Shown: positions 45,755 through 55,161, counted from the stretch's first letter. The stretch is 64,000 nt of DNA from Micromonospora sp. DSM 45708 (GCF_039566955.1 NZ_CP154796.1:2232001-2296000), one strand, 5' to 3'. Numbers and translations are program-made. Notes: generated from the sequence alone by a model not told the origin.

Positions 45755-47112
45755 CCGCGGCCGTCCGCCCGGCGTCGCCGGCGCTGAACGGGCCGTCGCG
45801 GGCCGCCGCCATCAACATGTTGATCATGATGAACCGCGACCGCCTCGGCATGATGACCACCGCGGCGGCCCGCTACGGCGACGCCGCCCGGCTGCCGGTC
45901 GGACCGAAGACGCTCTACTTCTTCAACCACCCCGGCCACGCCAAGCACGTGCTCGCGGACAACGCCGCCAACTACCACAAGGGCATCGGCCTGGTGCACG
46001 CCCGCCGGGCACTCGGCGACGGGCTGCTCACCAGCGAGGGTGACCTGTGGCGCAAACAGCGCAAGGTGGTGCAGCCGGCGTTCCAGAGCCGGCGCATCGC
46101 CGCGCAGGCCGGCATCGTCGCCGAGGAGGCAGCCGCCCTCGTCGACCGGCTGCGGACGCTGGGTCGCAACGGCCCGGTGGACGTGTTCCACGAGATGACG
46201 GGCCTGACGCTCGGTGTGCTCGGGCGCACCCTGCTCGACACCGACCTCGGCCGGTTCCCGTCGATCGGCCGCGACTTCACCGCGGTGCAGGACCAGGCCA
46301 TGTTCGAGCTCGCGACGTTGAGCGCCGTGCCGCCCTGGGTGCCGCTGCCGCGTCAGCTGCGGTTCCGGCGGGCCCGTCGTCGCCTCCAGACGATCGTCGA
46401 CCAGCTGGTCGACGAGCGCGGCGGCCACTCCGGCGACCGCGACGACGTGCTGTCGCGGCTCATCGTGTCCGCCCGGGCCGAGTCCGACCCCCGGGTCGGC
46501 CGGCAGCGGCTGCGCGACGAACTCGTGACGCTGCTGCTCGCCGGGCACGAGACCACCGCCAGCACGCTGAGCTGGGCGCTGTACCTGATCGACAGGCATC
46601 CCGAGGTGCGCCACCGGATGCGGGAGGAGGCGATCACGGTGCTCGGGGACCGGCTGCCGACCTTCGACGACCTGGGCCGGCTGCGGTACACCGCGATGGT
46701 CATCGACGAGGTCGTGCGGCTGTACCCGCCGGTGTGGATCCTGCCGCGCAAGACGCTCGCCGAAGACGTCGTCGGCGGGTACCACGTGCCGGCGGGCGTC
46801 GACGTGCTGATCTGCCCCTACACGCTGCACCGGCATCGGGACTTCTGGGACCGCCCGGAGGAGTTCGACCCGGAGCGCTTCGACCCGGTCCGGTCCACCG
46901 ACCGCCCGCGGTACGCCTACATCCCGTTCGGCGCGGGACCGCGGTTCTGCGTCGGCAACCACCTCGGCCTGATGGAAGCCGCCTTCGTCCTCGCGATGTT
47001 GAGCCGGGACCTGAGGCTCACCAAGGTCGCCACGCACGACGTCGTACCGGAACCGATGCTGTCGCTGCGCATGCGCGGCGGCATGCCGATGACCGTCAGC
47101 TCGGCCGACTGA
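45751..47112 (+). CDS. Cytochrome P450 (E7-like)
   Basis: A 453-residue P450. The I-helix motif is LLAGHETTASTLSWAL near 270, the K-helix region IDEVVRLYPPVWILPR near 330 (E-x-x-R in the EVVR), and the heme loop FGAGPRFCVGNHLGLMEA with its Cys near 396. GTG at 45751 overlaps the flavin reductase stop; the frame reported from 45190 is extension. P450s of this position (E7-like) act on the enediyne core, for example by hydroxylation or epoxidation. The likely product of a later step is the substrate of the SgcF-type hydrolase at 25928. Confidence 0.92.
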   Translation: MTAAVRPASPALNGPSRAAAINMLIMMNRDRLGMMTTAAARYGDAARLPVGPKTLYFFNHPGHAKHVLADNAANYHKGIGLVHARRALGDGLLTSEGDLWRKQRKVVQPAFQSRRIAAQAGIVAEEAAALVDRLRTLGRNGPVDVFHEMTGLTLGVLGRTLLDTDLGRFPSIGRDFTAVQDQAMFELATLSAVPPWVPLPRQLRFRRARRRLQTIVDQLVDERGGHSGDRDDVLSRLIVSARAESDPRVGRQRLRDELVTLLLAGHETTASTLSWALYLIDRHPEVRHRMREEAITVLGDRLPTFDDLGRLRYTAMVIDEVVRLYPPVWILPRKTLAEDVVGGYHVPAGVDVLICPYTLHRHRDFWDRPEEFDPERFDPVRSTDRPRYAYIPFGAGPRFCVGNHLGLMEAAFVLAMLSRDLRLTKVATHDVVPEPMLSLRMRGGMPMTVSSAD

Positions 47113-47205
47113 CGGACGACCGGGTGACCGCGGACCGCGGTCACCCATGACCGCACCACCCAAGAGCCCGTCCTCGCCGGGGCGGGCGTCACCCGAGGGG
47201 GACCG

Positions 47206-49176
47206 TTGCCACCGAAACCAGTGGGTCCGCTGCGCCGGCTCATTCCCGTCATGCTCGTCCTGGTGCTCGTCGCGGGGCTGTTCACGATCTCGCGACTGCC
47301 GTCCGCGTCCGCGGCGGACCGGGAGGCGATGGCATCGCGGTTCGCGTTCACCGAACTGCCCATCGCGTTCCCGCCAGGCCTGCCGCAGCGCACGGTCCGC
47401 ACCGTGAACCCGAAGTACAAGCACATCCGCTCCTGGATCTCGTCGGTCGGCGCCGGAGTGGCGCTCAACGACCTCGACGGGCAGGGCGGAGCCAACGACC
47501 TCTGCCTGGTCGACCCGCGCAGCGACAGCGTCGTCGTCACCCCCGCACCCGGCGGGGGCGCCACGTACGCGCCGTTCGTGGTGGACCCGGCGCCGCTGCC
47601 GATGGGCCCGGCGATCGCCCCGATGGGGTGCGTGCCGGGCGACTTCAACGTCGACGGCCGGACCGATCTGCTGGTCATCTACTGGGGTCGCACGCCCGTC
47701 GTGTTCCTCCAGAAGGGCGACGCCAAGGGCCTGAGCCTGGCGTCGTACCACCCGGTCGAGCTGATCCCGCAGCAGAAGACCACCGACGGCCTGTACCGCG
47801 GGCCGCTGTGGAACACCAACGCGACCGCGATCGCCGACTTCGACGGCGACGGCCGACCCGACATCGGCATCTTCAACTACTTCCCGGACTCCCAGGTGCT
47901 CGACCCGCAGGGTCTGCCCAACGTGCAGATGAACCACTCCATGTCCCGGGCGCAGAACGCGGGCGGGGCGCACATCCTGCGGTGGACCGGGGCCACCAGC
48001 GGCGCCGAGCCGAGTGTCACCTACGAGGTGCAGGACGCGATCGACCCCCGGTACGCCACCGGGTGGACCCTCGCCTCGGCCTCCGCCGACCTCGACGGTG
48101 ACCTGCTGCCCGAGCTGTACCTCGCCAACGACTTCGGCAACGACCGGTTCTTCCACAACGTGTCGGTGCCCGGCCGCATCAAGTTCAGCCTGGCCGAGGG
48201 CCGCCGCGGTCCGCTGGACCCGAAGTCGCTGGTCATGGGGCACGACTCGTTCAAGGGGATGTCCGTCGACTTCGCCGACCTGGCCGGCACCGGCCGGTTC
48301 GACGCCTTCGTCAGCAACATCACCGAGTCCTGGGGCCTGGAGGAGAGCAACTTCGTCTGGCTGAACACCGCGAAGACGCCGCAGGAGGCGCGGGACCGGC
48401 TCAGCAAGGGCATCGCGCCCTTCGAGAACAAGGCGGCGGCGAAGAACCTCGCCTGGGTCGGCTGGGGCTGGGACGCGAAGATGGCCGACTTCGACAACAG
48501 CGGCCGGCTCGTCGTGGTGCAGTCCTGCGGCTTCGTCAAGGGCACGATCAACCGGTTCAACTGGCTCCAGGAGTTGGCTGCCAGCAACGACCTGATGCTG
48601 CGCGAGCCCGACATGTGGCCCAACGCCCAGCCGGGCGACGACATCGCCGGCTCCAACGCGCTGGCGTTCTGGGCACCGGAGGGCAACGGCCGCTACGTGG
48701 ACCTGAGCCCGCAACTCGGGCTCGCCGACCGGACCCCGACGCGTGGGGTCGCCGTGGGGGACACCGACGGCGACGGCCGCCAGGACTTCGCGGTGGCGCG
48801 GCAGTGGGGGCCACCGGCCTTCTACAAGAACACCAAGACGGAGACCGGCGACTTCCTCGGCCTGCGGCTGCACCGGCCCGCGCTCGGCGCCGGCCCGGCA
48901 GGCGACGCCGGCACCCCGGCGTACGGCGCACAGGCGCGGGTGACCACGGCCGACGGCCGCACCCAGCTCGCCCAGCTCGACGGCGGCGGCGGGCACTCGG
49001 GCAAGCGCAGCTTCGACGTGTTCTTCGGGCTGGGCGCCCAGGGCGCCGCACCCGTCAGCGTCGAGCTGAGCTGGCGCGATCTCTCCGGCGCCCGGCACCA
49101 GCAGACGCTGTCCCTCTCCGCCGGGTGGCATGACCTCATGCTCACCGACCGAGCCCAGGAGCTGACCAAGTCATGA
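47206..49176 (+). CDS. unbV: Enediyne cassette protein UnbV (CRTAC1-like, FG-GAP repeats)
   Basis: A 656-residue protein with an N-terminal signal/anchor (RRLIPVMLVLVLVAGLFTISRL, shown in part: LIPVMLVLVLVAGLF). FG-GAP/calcium-binding-type repeats follow, with DFNVDGRTDLLV, DFDGDGRPDIGI, DLDGDLLPELYL and DTDGDGRQDFAV. The C-terminal ASPIC/UnbV domain has GAQARVTTADGRTQLAQLDGGGGHSGKRSFDVFFGLG. UnbV is a conserved warhead gene of unknown function that faces the outside of the membrane. The start is TTG at 47206 after GAGGGGG, with a 93-base gap after the P450 gene. Its stop overlaps unbU. Confidence 0.93.
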   Translation: MPPKPVGPLRRLIPVMLVLVLVAGLFTISRLPSASAADREAMASRFAFTELPIAFPPGLPQRTVRTVNPKYKHIRSWISSVGAGVALNDLDGQGGANDLCLVDPRSDSVVVTPAPGGGATYAPFVVDPAPLPMGPAIAPMGCVPGDFNVDGRTDLLVIYWGRTPVVFLQKGDAKGLSLASYHPVELIPQQKTTDGLYRGPLWNTNATAIADFDGDGRPDIGIFNYFPDSQVLDPQGLPNVQMNHSMSRAQNAGGAHILRWTGATSGAEPSVTYEVQDAIDPRYATGWTLASASADLDGDLLPELYLANDFGNDRFFHNVSVPGRIKFSLAEGRRGPLDPKSLVMGHDSFKGMSVDFADLAGTGRFDAFVSNITESWGLEESNFVWLNTAKTPQEARDRLSKGIAPFENKAAAKNLAWVGWGWDAKMADFDNSGRLVVVQSCGFVKGTINRFNWLQELAASNDLMLREPDMWPNAQPGDDIAGSNALAFWAPEGNGRYVDLSPQLGLADRTPTRGVAVGDTDGDGRQDFAVARQWGPPAFYKNTKTETGDFLGLRLHRPALGAGPAGDAGTPAYGAQARVTTADGRTQLAQLDGGGGHSGKRSFDVFFGLGAQGAAPVSVELSWRDLSGARHQQTLSLSAGWHDLMLTDRAQELTKS

Positions 49177-50228
49177 CGGACGTCAAACGCGCCCCGGAAG
49201 GCGCGACCACGACGGTCGAGGCCGCCGACGCGGCCCGCAACGGCGCCGGCCCGGGCCGGGCCCGCGGCGGCGTCGACAGCCGCCCGCCCGTACCCCGGGT
49301 GGACAAGCGTGACCCCCGCTACCTCGCCCTGCGCAACTTCGCCATCTCCATGTCCATCCTCAACATCCTCGGGTACACGATCCTCGGGTTCGAGCAGCCC
49401 TGGACCTGGCCGCTGTTCGTCCTGGCGCTCGGGTACACCGTGGAGCTGGTGATCGAGGCGGTGGCGGCCCGGTCCCTGGGCCGCCGGCCGGCCTACAGCG
49501 GCAACGGCGCCTGGGGCGTCTACACGTTCCTGCTGCCGACCCACATCACCGCGCTCGCGGTGAACATGCTGCTCTACGCCAACGACATGTTCTGGCCGAT
49601 CGCCTTCGCCGTGGTGGTGGCCATCGGGCAGAAGGCGGTGCTCCAGGCCCCGATCAACGGGCGCATGCGGCACTTCATGAACCCCTCGAACTTCGGCATC
49701 ACGGTCGCGCTGGTCACGTTCTCGTGGGTCAACGTGGCACCGCCGTACCACTTCACGGAGAACGTGCCCGACGTCTTCCGGATGTTCATCCCGATGGTGG
49801 TCCTCACCGCGGGCACCATCCTCAACGCGATGCTCACCAAGAAGGTCGCGCTGATCGTGGGATGGGTCGGCGGCTTCGTCATCCAGGCGCTGATCCGGCA
49901 CTACGTCTGGGACGTGCAGCTCTGGTCGGCGCTGAGCATCATGACCGGAGTGGCGTTCGTGTTGTTCACCAACTACATGATCACCGACCCGGGCACCACC
50001 CCGTCAAAAGCTCGGAACCAGTTCATGTTCGGCTCCTCGGTGGCCATGGTGTACGGCGTCCTGATGCTGTTCAACGTGGTCTACACGCTGTTCTTCGCGG
50101 TCACCATCGTGTGTCTGGCCCGGGGCCTGTTCTGGTGGGGCAAGTGGCTGCTGGAGCGGCGCGGCGAGCGCACCGCGGTGCAGCCGGTGCCGCCGCCCGC
50201 GGCGGTCGAACTGCCGATCGCCCGCTGA
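49173..50228 (+). CDS. unbU: Enediyne cassette membrane protein UnbU
   Basis: A 351-residue membrane protein with an unfolded-looking polar N-terminus of about 45 residues, then about 8-9 hydrophobic segments (FAISMSILNILGYTILGF, TWPLFVLALGYTVELVI, ITALAVNMLLYANDMFWPIAF and others). The LQAPINGRMRHFMNPSNFGI block resembles the flavin-linked region of RnfD/NqrB-type proteins. UnbU is conserved in enediyne cassettes and has been proposed to take part in electron transfer or export. It ends the operon; a hairpin lies 20 bases after the stop. ATGA overlap with unbV. Confidence 0.92.
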   Translation: MTDVKRAPEGATTTVEAADAARNGAGPGRARGGVDSRPPVPRVDKRDPRYLALRNFAISMSILNILGYTILGFEQPWTWPLFVLALGYTVELVIEAVAARSLGRRPAYSGNGAWGVYTFLLPTHITALAVNMLLYANDMFWPIAFAVVVAIGQKAVLQAPINGRMRHFMNPSNFGITVALVTFSWVNVAPPYHFTENVPDVFRMFIPMVVLTAGTILNAMLTKKVALIVGWVGGFVIQALIRHYVWDVQLWSALSIMTGVAFVLFTNYMITDPGTTPSKARNQFMFGSSVAMVYGVLMLFNVVYTLFFAVTIVCLARGLFWWGKWLLERRGERTAVQPVPPPAAVELPIAR

Positions 50229-50248
50229 TCCCACCACCCGGCGCGAAC

Positions 50249-50305
50249 CGGCCGGACCGTCCTCCACGCCCGCGGCGCACCGCGGTCGGGAGGGCGGTCC
50301 GGCCG
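50249..50305 (+). terminator. Hairpin terminator of the warhead operon
   Basis: An 11-bp perfect stem (CGGCCGGACCG at 50249-50259 and its complement at 50295-50305) encloses a GC-rich loop that can fold further, and is followed by TCTTGA. It lies just past the unbU stop. Confidence 0.7.
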
Positions 50306-50452
50306 TCTTGACGGTCGCATTCCCGTCACCGCCGCGCGAGACTGCTTGCCCCGGCTGTCGCCTCCGTCGTCTACTGTGCACTCTGGGTACCCGCGATGTT
50401 CGGTCACCGCTGGTTCCTCGACGATGCTCGGCAACCGGACGGAGGCACCGGC

Positions 50453-51301
50453 ATGGAAGTGTCCACCCAGCAGTGGGAGTCGATCCGCCACGACCTCACC
50501 GCCGCCGGTGAGCGGTTCGCCGCCCTGGTCGAGAAGGCCCCGGCGGACGTGCGGGCGACCCGGGAATGGTCGGTCGTCGACACCGCGGTCCACCTGGTCA
50601 CGGTGACCGACCTCGACGCCGTCATCACCCGGGCCTACCCCGAACCGGCGTTTCCGCACCCCGGCCTGCACGAGCAGTGGCAGCGCACCAACGTCGACGA
50701 TCTCGCACTGCTCAACGTCGAGGTGATGCGCCTGTGCGAGGAGCGTGACCCGGGGGCGCTGGCGGCCCGGATCCGCGCGAACTGCGCGGCGATGCTCGAC
50801 GCCACCAGCGGCGTCGACCCGTCGGCGCCGCTGCCCTGGCTGGGCAGTTCGACGCTCACGATGGCGGGGCTGTTCGCCCACATCATCAACGAGTTCAACA
50901 TCCACGGTTGGGACATCGCCCGGGCGGCCGGTCTCCCGCACGTGATCCCGCCCGGCGAGGCGGCGTCGTTCTTCGAGGTCTTCTTCGTCGGGCTGGTCCG
51001 CGACGGGTACGGCCACCTGCTCGACACCCCGAAGCCGCTGCCCGACGTGCGCGTGGCGGTCGCCTTCCAGTCGCGGCACACCCGCCCGGTGACCCTGCTG
51101 CTCGACCGGAACGTCGTGAGCGTCGCCGATCCGGGCACCCGCCCGGACGTCCGGGTCACCTACGACCCGGTGGTGCTCAACCTGATGCTCTTCGGCCGGG
51201 TCTCACCCGTGCGGGCGATGCTCTCCGGCGGCGTCCGGGTCGGCGGCCCCAGGCCGTGGCTGATGCTCGCGTTCATGCGTAAGGTCCGCTGCCCGAGCTG
51301 A
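50453..51301 (+). CDS. Maleylpyruvate isomerase family (mycothiol-dependent-like) protein
   Basis: A 282-residue protein with a DinB-like helical domain: WESIRHDLTAAGERFAALVEKAP and WSVVDTAVHLVTVTDLDAV, where the His of AVHL fits the metal site. LFAHIINEFNIHGWDIARAAG carries the second His pair. A C-terminal SCP2-like sheet region has PVTLLLDRNVVSVADPGTRPDVRVTYDPVVLNLMLFGRV. It is a distant relative of the protein at 7273. The ATG at 50453 follows GGACGGAGG; the longer frame from 50396 has no ribosome site. It stands alone after the warhead operon and is convergent with an FAD gene. A role in thiol chemistry or detoxification is inferred. Confidence 0.75.
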   Translation: MEVSTQQWESIRHDLTAAGERFAALVEKAPADVRATREWSVVDTAVHLVTVTDLDAVITRAYPEPAFPHPGLHEQWQRTNVDDLALLNVEVMRLCEERDPGALAARIRANCAAMLDATSGVDPSAPLPWLGSSTLTMAGLFAHIINEFNIHGWDIARAAGLPHVIPPGEAASFFEVFFVGLVRDGYGHLLDTPKPLPDVRVAVAFQSRHTRPVTLLLDRNVVSVADPGTRPDVRVTYDPVVLNLMLFGRVSPVRAMLSGGVRVGGPRPWLMLAFMRKVRCPS

Positions 51302-51360
51302 CGGTGCGCGGAGGCCGGTGGCCCCCGGCGCGTCGGCAGCGTGGTGACCCCGGGCACCGG

Positions 51361-52716
51361 TCACCGGCCGCCCGTCACGCCCGCCGGGGGCACCGGCTCC
51401 GCGCCTCCACCACCACGCAGGACCCGGCGCGCGATCGCGGGGCGGAGCAGTCGGGTCGGCGGGTCCACGAGATTGAGCACGCGCAGGAACGCCTCGCCCA
51501 GCACGGCGTCGGTCCGGGCCGCCGCGTGCAGCCGGTGGACGTACCAGTTGACCAGCCGCACCCGCGCCGAGCGCGGCCCCGGCACCTGCGGGAAGCGCAG
51601 GTCCGTGCCGACCGCGATGGACCACGGGCCGTCGATCAGCTTGCCCGCGCCGCGGAAGAAGCGCCGGGCCAGCTGCTCCGGGCCGCCGGCCAGCACCGAG
51701 CGCAGCAGCAGGCCCTCGGTGGCGGCGACGGTCATGCCCTGCCCGTACACCGGATTGAAGCTGCACACGGCGTCACCGACCACCAGGTAGCCGAGCGGGA
51801 AGCGGCGCAGCCGCTCGTAGCGTCGGCGCACGCTCGCCGGGTAGCGCATCTGGGCGGGGCCGCCCACCGGGACGGCGTCGCGCACGAACCGGCTGATCAC
51901 CGGCATGCCGAGCGACTCGGCGAACCGCGTGAAACCCTCGTGGTCCGCCGGCGGCTGCTCGCCGAGCATGCCACTGAGCGCCACCGCGAAGCGGCCGTCC
52001 TCCTGGGCGGCGACGATGCCGGTCCGTGGACGCCCCGGCACGGCGTTGGTCAGCGCGCCGAGCAGACCGTCGAGATGACCGGGCTCGCGCTCGTAGGTGC
52101 GGGTGACGTAGGTGACGTCCACCGGGACCCGCTGCTCCGGTGGGGTCGGGTAGCCGAGTTCGGCCAGCCACACCGGACTGCGGGACGCCCGACCGCAGGC
52201 GTCGACCACCAGGTCCGCGTGGATCGGGTACGCGGCGCCGACGCGTGGCGTCACGAGCACCCCGATGATCCGGCCACGGTCCTCGGTGCTCAGCAGCGCG
52301 GTCGCCTCCGCGGGCGGGCAGAAGCGGACGTTGCCCAGCTTCCGTACCCGGGCGCGCAGCGTGCCCTCCAGCAGCGGGCGGCTGACCCCCACGCCGACCA
52401 GGTCCGACGCGGCGCGACGCATCGGGTGGCCGTCGTTGCACCAGTGCACCTGATCGTGCAGGTCGACAAGGGGCGCGCCGGCGGCGGACAGCTCGTCGCT
52501 GAGCCCCTCGAAGAGCTCGTCGAGCGCCCGCCGCCCCTGCGCCAGCAGCACGTGCAGTTGGCGGGACTGCGGAACTCCACGCCGTGCCGCCGCCCCGTCT
52601 GGCAACGGGTCGCGGTCGACGATCGTGACGGTGTCGTACGCGTCACTCAGCACCCGGGCGGCTATCAGGCCGGCCATGCTGCCGCCGAGCACCACGGCGT
52701 TGCCTGCGGAGACCAT
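51361..52716 (-). CDS. FAD-dependent oxidoreductase / monooxygenase-like (copy 2)
   Basis: A 451-residue paralogue of the protein at 23103. The FAD motif is AVVLGGSMAGLIAARVLSDAYDTVTIVDRD (in part AVVLGGSMAGLIAARVL), then RRGVPQSRQLHVLLAQGRRALDELFEGL, DLVVDACGRASRSPVWLAELGY and YLVVGDAVCSFNPVYGQGMTVA. The two copies match block by block and probably catalyse related hydroxylations or epoxidations on different substrates. ATG at 52716; it diverges from the membrane-protein/CopC pair across 158 bases. Family sure, substrate unknown. Confidence 0.82.
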   Translation of the reverse strand: MVSAGNAVVLGGSMAGLIAARVLSDAYDTVTIVDRDPLPDGAAARRGVPQSRQLHVLLAQGRRALDELFEGLSDELSAAGAPLVDLHDQVHWCNDGHPMRRAASDLVGVGVSRPLLEGTLRARVRKLGNVRFCPPAEATALLSTEDRGRIIGVLVTPRVGAAYPIHADLVVDACGRASRSPVWLAELGYPTPPEQRVPVDVTYVTRTYEREPGHLDGLLGALTNAVPGRPRTGIVAAQEDGRFAVALSGMLGEQPPADHEGFTRFAESLGMPVISRFVRDAVPVGGPAQMRYPASVRRRYERLRRFPLGYLVVGDAVCSFNPVYGQGMTVAATEGLLLRSVLAGGPEQLARRFFRGAGKLIDGPWSIAVGTDLRFPQVPGPRSARVRLVNWYVHRLHAAARTDAVLGEAFLRVLNLVDPPTRLLRPAIARRVLRGGGGAEPVPPAGVTGGR

Positions 52717-52874
52717 GGCGTGATGCTAGGTGGGCCGGACGGCCGCATCGCCTCTCGGCGTGCGCACCTCGACGAGTGCGGCGGCGGGTCGAGACCGCAC
52801 GGACGAAGATAGCGGTCCGTGTCGGTGGGGTCGCACAATGGAGCGACGCGTGTTCGTTGACATTGGGAGTCGCA

Positions 52875-53441
52875 GTGTCCAACCTCGTAGATTCAGCGCC
52901 GGACACCAGAACCGGCCGCCCCTGGGGGCTGAACGGTCGCCACCACCGGGCCGCTCTCTCCGTTTTCATGGTCATCGTCCTCGCGCACTGGGCCGAGCAC
53001 CTCACCCAGGCCTACCAGATCTGGGTGCTGGGCTGGACACCCGCGCAGGCGCGCGGCGTGCTCGGGATGCCGTTCCCGTGGCTCATCAAGTCGGAATGGC
53101 TGCACTACGGCTACGCGATCGTGATGCTGGTCTTCCTGTTCCTGCTGCGCCCCGGCTTCGTCGGCCGCAGCCGGACATGGTGGACGGTCGCGCTCGCCAT
53201 CCAGTTCTGGCACCACATCGAGCACTTCCTGCTGCTGGTCCAGGCGCAGAGCGGGCACTTCCTGGCCGGCCGCACGGTGCCGACCAGCATCCTGCAACTG
53301 GTGCTGCCCCGCGTCGAACTGCACCTGTTCTACAACACGGTGGTGTTCCTGCCGATGGTGGTCGCCATGTACTACCACCTGCGGCCCTCGCGGGCCGAGT
53401 CGCTCGACATGATCTGTAGCTGCCGTCCGCTGCCGGCATGA
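52875..53441 (+). CDS. His-rich integral membrane protein, function unknown
   Basis: A 188-residue protein with about four hydrophobic segments (RAALSVFMVIVLAHWAEHL, YGYAIVMLVFLFLLRPGF, ALAIQFWHHIEHFLLLV, FYNTVVFLPMVVAMYYHL). Histidines cluster at membrane positions: HWAEH, WHHIEH, VELHLFYN and MYYHL. The arrangement recalls metal-binding membrane enzymes or metal transporters, but I recognise no family. GTG at 52875 is chosen because GGGAG lies 5 bases upstream. Its stop overlaps the start of a CopC-fold protein, so the two should work together. Confidence 0.7.
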   Translation: MSNLVDSAPDTRTGRPWGLNGRHHRAALSVFMVIVLAHWAEHLTQAYQIWVLGWTPAQARGVLGMPFPWLIKSEWLHYGYAIVMLVFLFLLRPGFVGRSRTWWTVALAIQFWHHIEHFLLLVQAQSGHFLAGRTVPTSILQLVLPRVELHLFYNTVVFLPMVVAMYYHLRPSRAESLDMICSCRPLPA

Positions 53442-53977
53442 TCTCCGTGTCATCGACCCGTCGCCGGCTGCTCCTCGGTGCCGCCGGCGTCGGGCTGACG
53501 CTGCTGGTGGTCTACCTCGCTTTCGGCGGGGCGGCGCCGGCTCGTCTGGAGGCCGTCGAGCCCGCCGACGGCACGTCGGTCGTGGCCTCTCCCACCAGGG
53601 TCTCGCTGCGGTTCAACACCGCCCCGCACCCGCGCGTCATGCACCTCACGGTGGTCGGCCCCGCCGGGGAGAAGGTCAGCAGCGGCGATCCGGTCCTGAA
53701 CGACAACCTGATCAGCGTCCCGGTCTCGGCCAGCCGGCCCGGCCCCTATCAGGTCGGCTACCACGTGGAACTCGACGACGGCACGCCCGTCGCCGGGATC
53801 GCCACCTTCACGGTCGGCCAGGGGGCGCCGACCACCGCGGGGCCGGTCGAGGCCGCCGGCGCGGCGCACGAACACCACCTGGAGCGTGACACGAGCACCC
53901 TGGTGCTCGTCCTGATCGACCTGGTGCTGGTGGCCGGCCTGGTGTCGGTCCTGCTGCGCCGGCCACGGGTGCGCTGA
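53438..53977 (+). CDS. Membrane-anchored CopC-like domain protein lacking copper-site histidines
   Basis: A 179-residue protein: N-terminal TM/signal (RLLLGAAGVGLTLLVVYLAF), a CopC-type Greek-key domain (LEAVEPADGTSVVASPTRVSLRFNTAP ... in part EPADGTSVVASPTRVSLRF; then YHVELDDGTPVAGIATFTVG), a His-rich linker AAHEHHLERD and a C-terminal TM helix with RRPRVR at the end. In known CopC the Cu(II) ligands are the mature N-terminal His and the His of a DGH motif; here those places read A/R and DGT. Copper binding in the usual way is therefore unlikely. It overlaps the His-rich membrane protein gene (ATGA). Confidence 0.75.
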   Translation: MISVSSTRRRLLLGAAGVGLTLLVVYLAFGGAAPARLEAVEPADGTSVVASPTRVSLRFNTAPHPRVMHLTVVGPAGEKVSSGDPVLNDNLISVPVSASRPGPYQVGYHVELDDGTPVAGIATFTVGQGAPTTAGPVEAAGAAHEHHLERDTSTLVLVLIDLVLVAGLVSVLLRRPRVR

Positions 53978-54015
53978 ACCGGCCGCTCCCGGGTCGGGCC
54001 GCGTCGAGGCGGTGA

Positions 54016-55074
54016 TCACGCGGTGCCCAGTGCGGCGATCACCTCGGCCACCGCCGGTGCGTGGGACGGGGCGAGCAGATCCAGGTGGGAGCCGGGGACC
54101 CGGTGCACGCGTACGCCGCCCCGGCACCGCTCCGACCAGATCTCCAGGCTCTCGTCGTCCACGCGAGGCTCCTGCGGGCGGACCAGCTCCAGCGACCAGG
54201 GGTAGGACGGCAGACGGTAGACGCGTTCCGCCTCGGCGTTGACGGGGTAGATCTCGACGAGGCGGCGCAGCCGTTCGGCGCCGAAGCCGGGCGGCAGGAC
54301 GCCACGGGCGGTCCCCTCGTCGAGGATGCGCGTGCACATCGCCTCGGGGGAGAGCACCGCCAACTCGTCCACCGGCAGGTCGAGACCGAGATTGTGGTTG
54401 ACCAGGGACCAGAGCAGCCGGGCGCGGGAGGCCGGCGGTTGCTCGCGGCGGGTGACGGCGGTGTCGAGAAGCACCACCGCGGCGGGGCGCTCGCCGTCGT
54501 CCGCCATCCGGCTCGCCATCTCGTACGCGACCAGCCCGCCGAACGAGTAGCCGACCAGGACGAGTTGCTCCGGACGGTAGGTGCGGGCCAGTTCCGCGCG
54601 GTAGGCGGCGGCCATCTCACCGATGGTGTGGTCCGGCTGCATCCGTGGATCGAGGGCCCGCGCCTGTAGTCCGACGCAGGTGTGGCCCGGCGGCAGCGCG
54701 TCGGCGAGGTGCCTGTACCACAGGACGCTGCCGCCGAGCGGGTGCACACAGGCGACCACCGGGCCGTCGGGGTCCCCGGGTCGGATCGGCACGACGGGGG
54801 TGGGCGTGTCCGTGAACCCGTCGCGCAGCAGCCGGGCCATCGCGGTGACGCTGCTGGCCCGCGCCATGACCGGTAACGGCAGGGACACCCCGGTGCGCCG
54901 TCGGATCTCCGACAGGGTGCGCACGGCCGCCAGGGACGTGCCGCCGTGGGAGAAGTAGTCGTCGTCGACGCCGAGCGCGGGGTTGCGCAGGTGATCGCGC
55001 CAGATGCGCAGCAGCACCAGTTCGATGGCGTCGCGTGGTCGGCCGTCCCGGACGGCCTCGGTCGTCTGTGTCAT
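54016..55074 (-). CDS. PCP-thioesterase didomain protein
   Basis: A 352-residue protein. Residues ~15-85 are a carrier domain with YFSHGGTSLAAVRTLSEI (Ser in GGTS), and residues ~105-350 are a type I/II thioesterase: VACVHPLGGSVLWYRHLADAL, LVLVGYSFGGLVAYEMASRM with the catalytic Ser, VVLLDTAV with Asp and VPGSHLDLLAP with His. This is the usual end of an NRPS/PKS line, but encoded as a free-standing protein. The assembly-line proteins at 56702-63018 have no thioesterase, so it probably takes their product and releases it by hydrolysis or cyclisation. ATG at 55074, about 87 bases after the MFS gene on the same strand. Confidence 0.9.
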   Translation of the reverse strand: MTQTTEAVRDGRPRDAIELVLLRIWRDHLRNPALGVDDDYFSHGGTSLAAVRTLSEIRRRTGVSLPLPVMARASSVTAMARLLRDGFTDTPTPVVPIRPGDPDGPVVACVHPLGGSVLWYRHLADALPPGHTCVGLQARALDPRMQPDHTIGEMAAAYRAELARTYRPEQLVLVGYSFGGLVAYEMASRMADDGERPAAVVLLDTAVTRREQPPASRARLLWSLVNHNLGLDLPVDELAVLSPEAMCTRILDEGTARGVLPPGFGAERLRRLVEIYPVNAEAERVYRLPSYPWSLELVRPQEPRVDDESLEIWSERCRGGVRVHRVPGSHLDLLAPSHAPAVAEVIAALGTA

Positions 55075-55161
55075 TCCGGTGTCCCCCGTTGGCGGTCGAC
55101 TGGCGCGGACGCAAGGCCCGCGGCGTTGGTGGTGTCGTGACGCGCGAAGCGGCCCGGCCGG

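Noticed and set aside
45487..49131. Minus-strand frame of 1214 codons opposite the P450 and unbV genes
   Set aside because: Crosses several well-supported plus-strand genes and has no domain likeness.
53438..53977. Possible enediyne apoprotein (binding protein)
   Set aside because: It has no cysteines for the usual disulfides, carries two membrane anchors, and its sequence blocks match the CopC fold.
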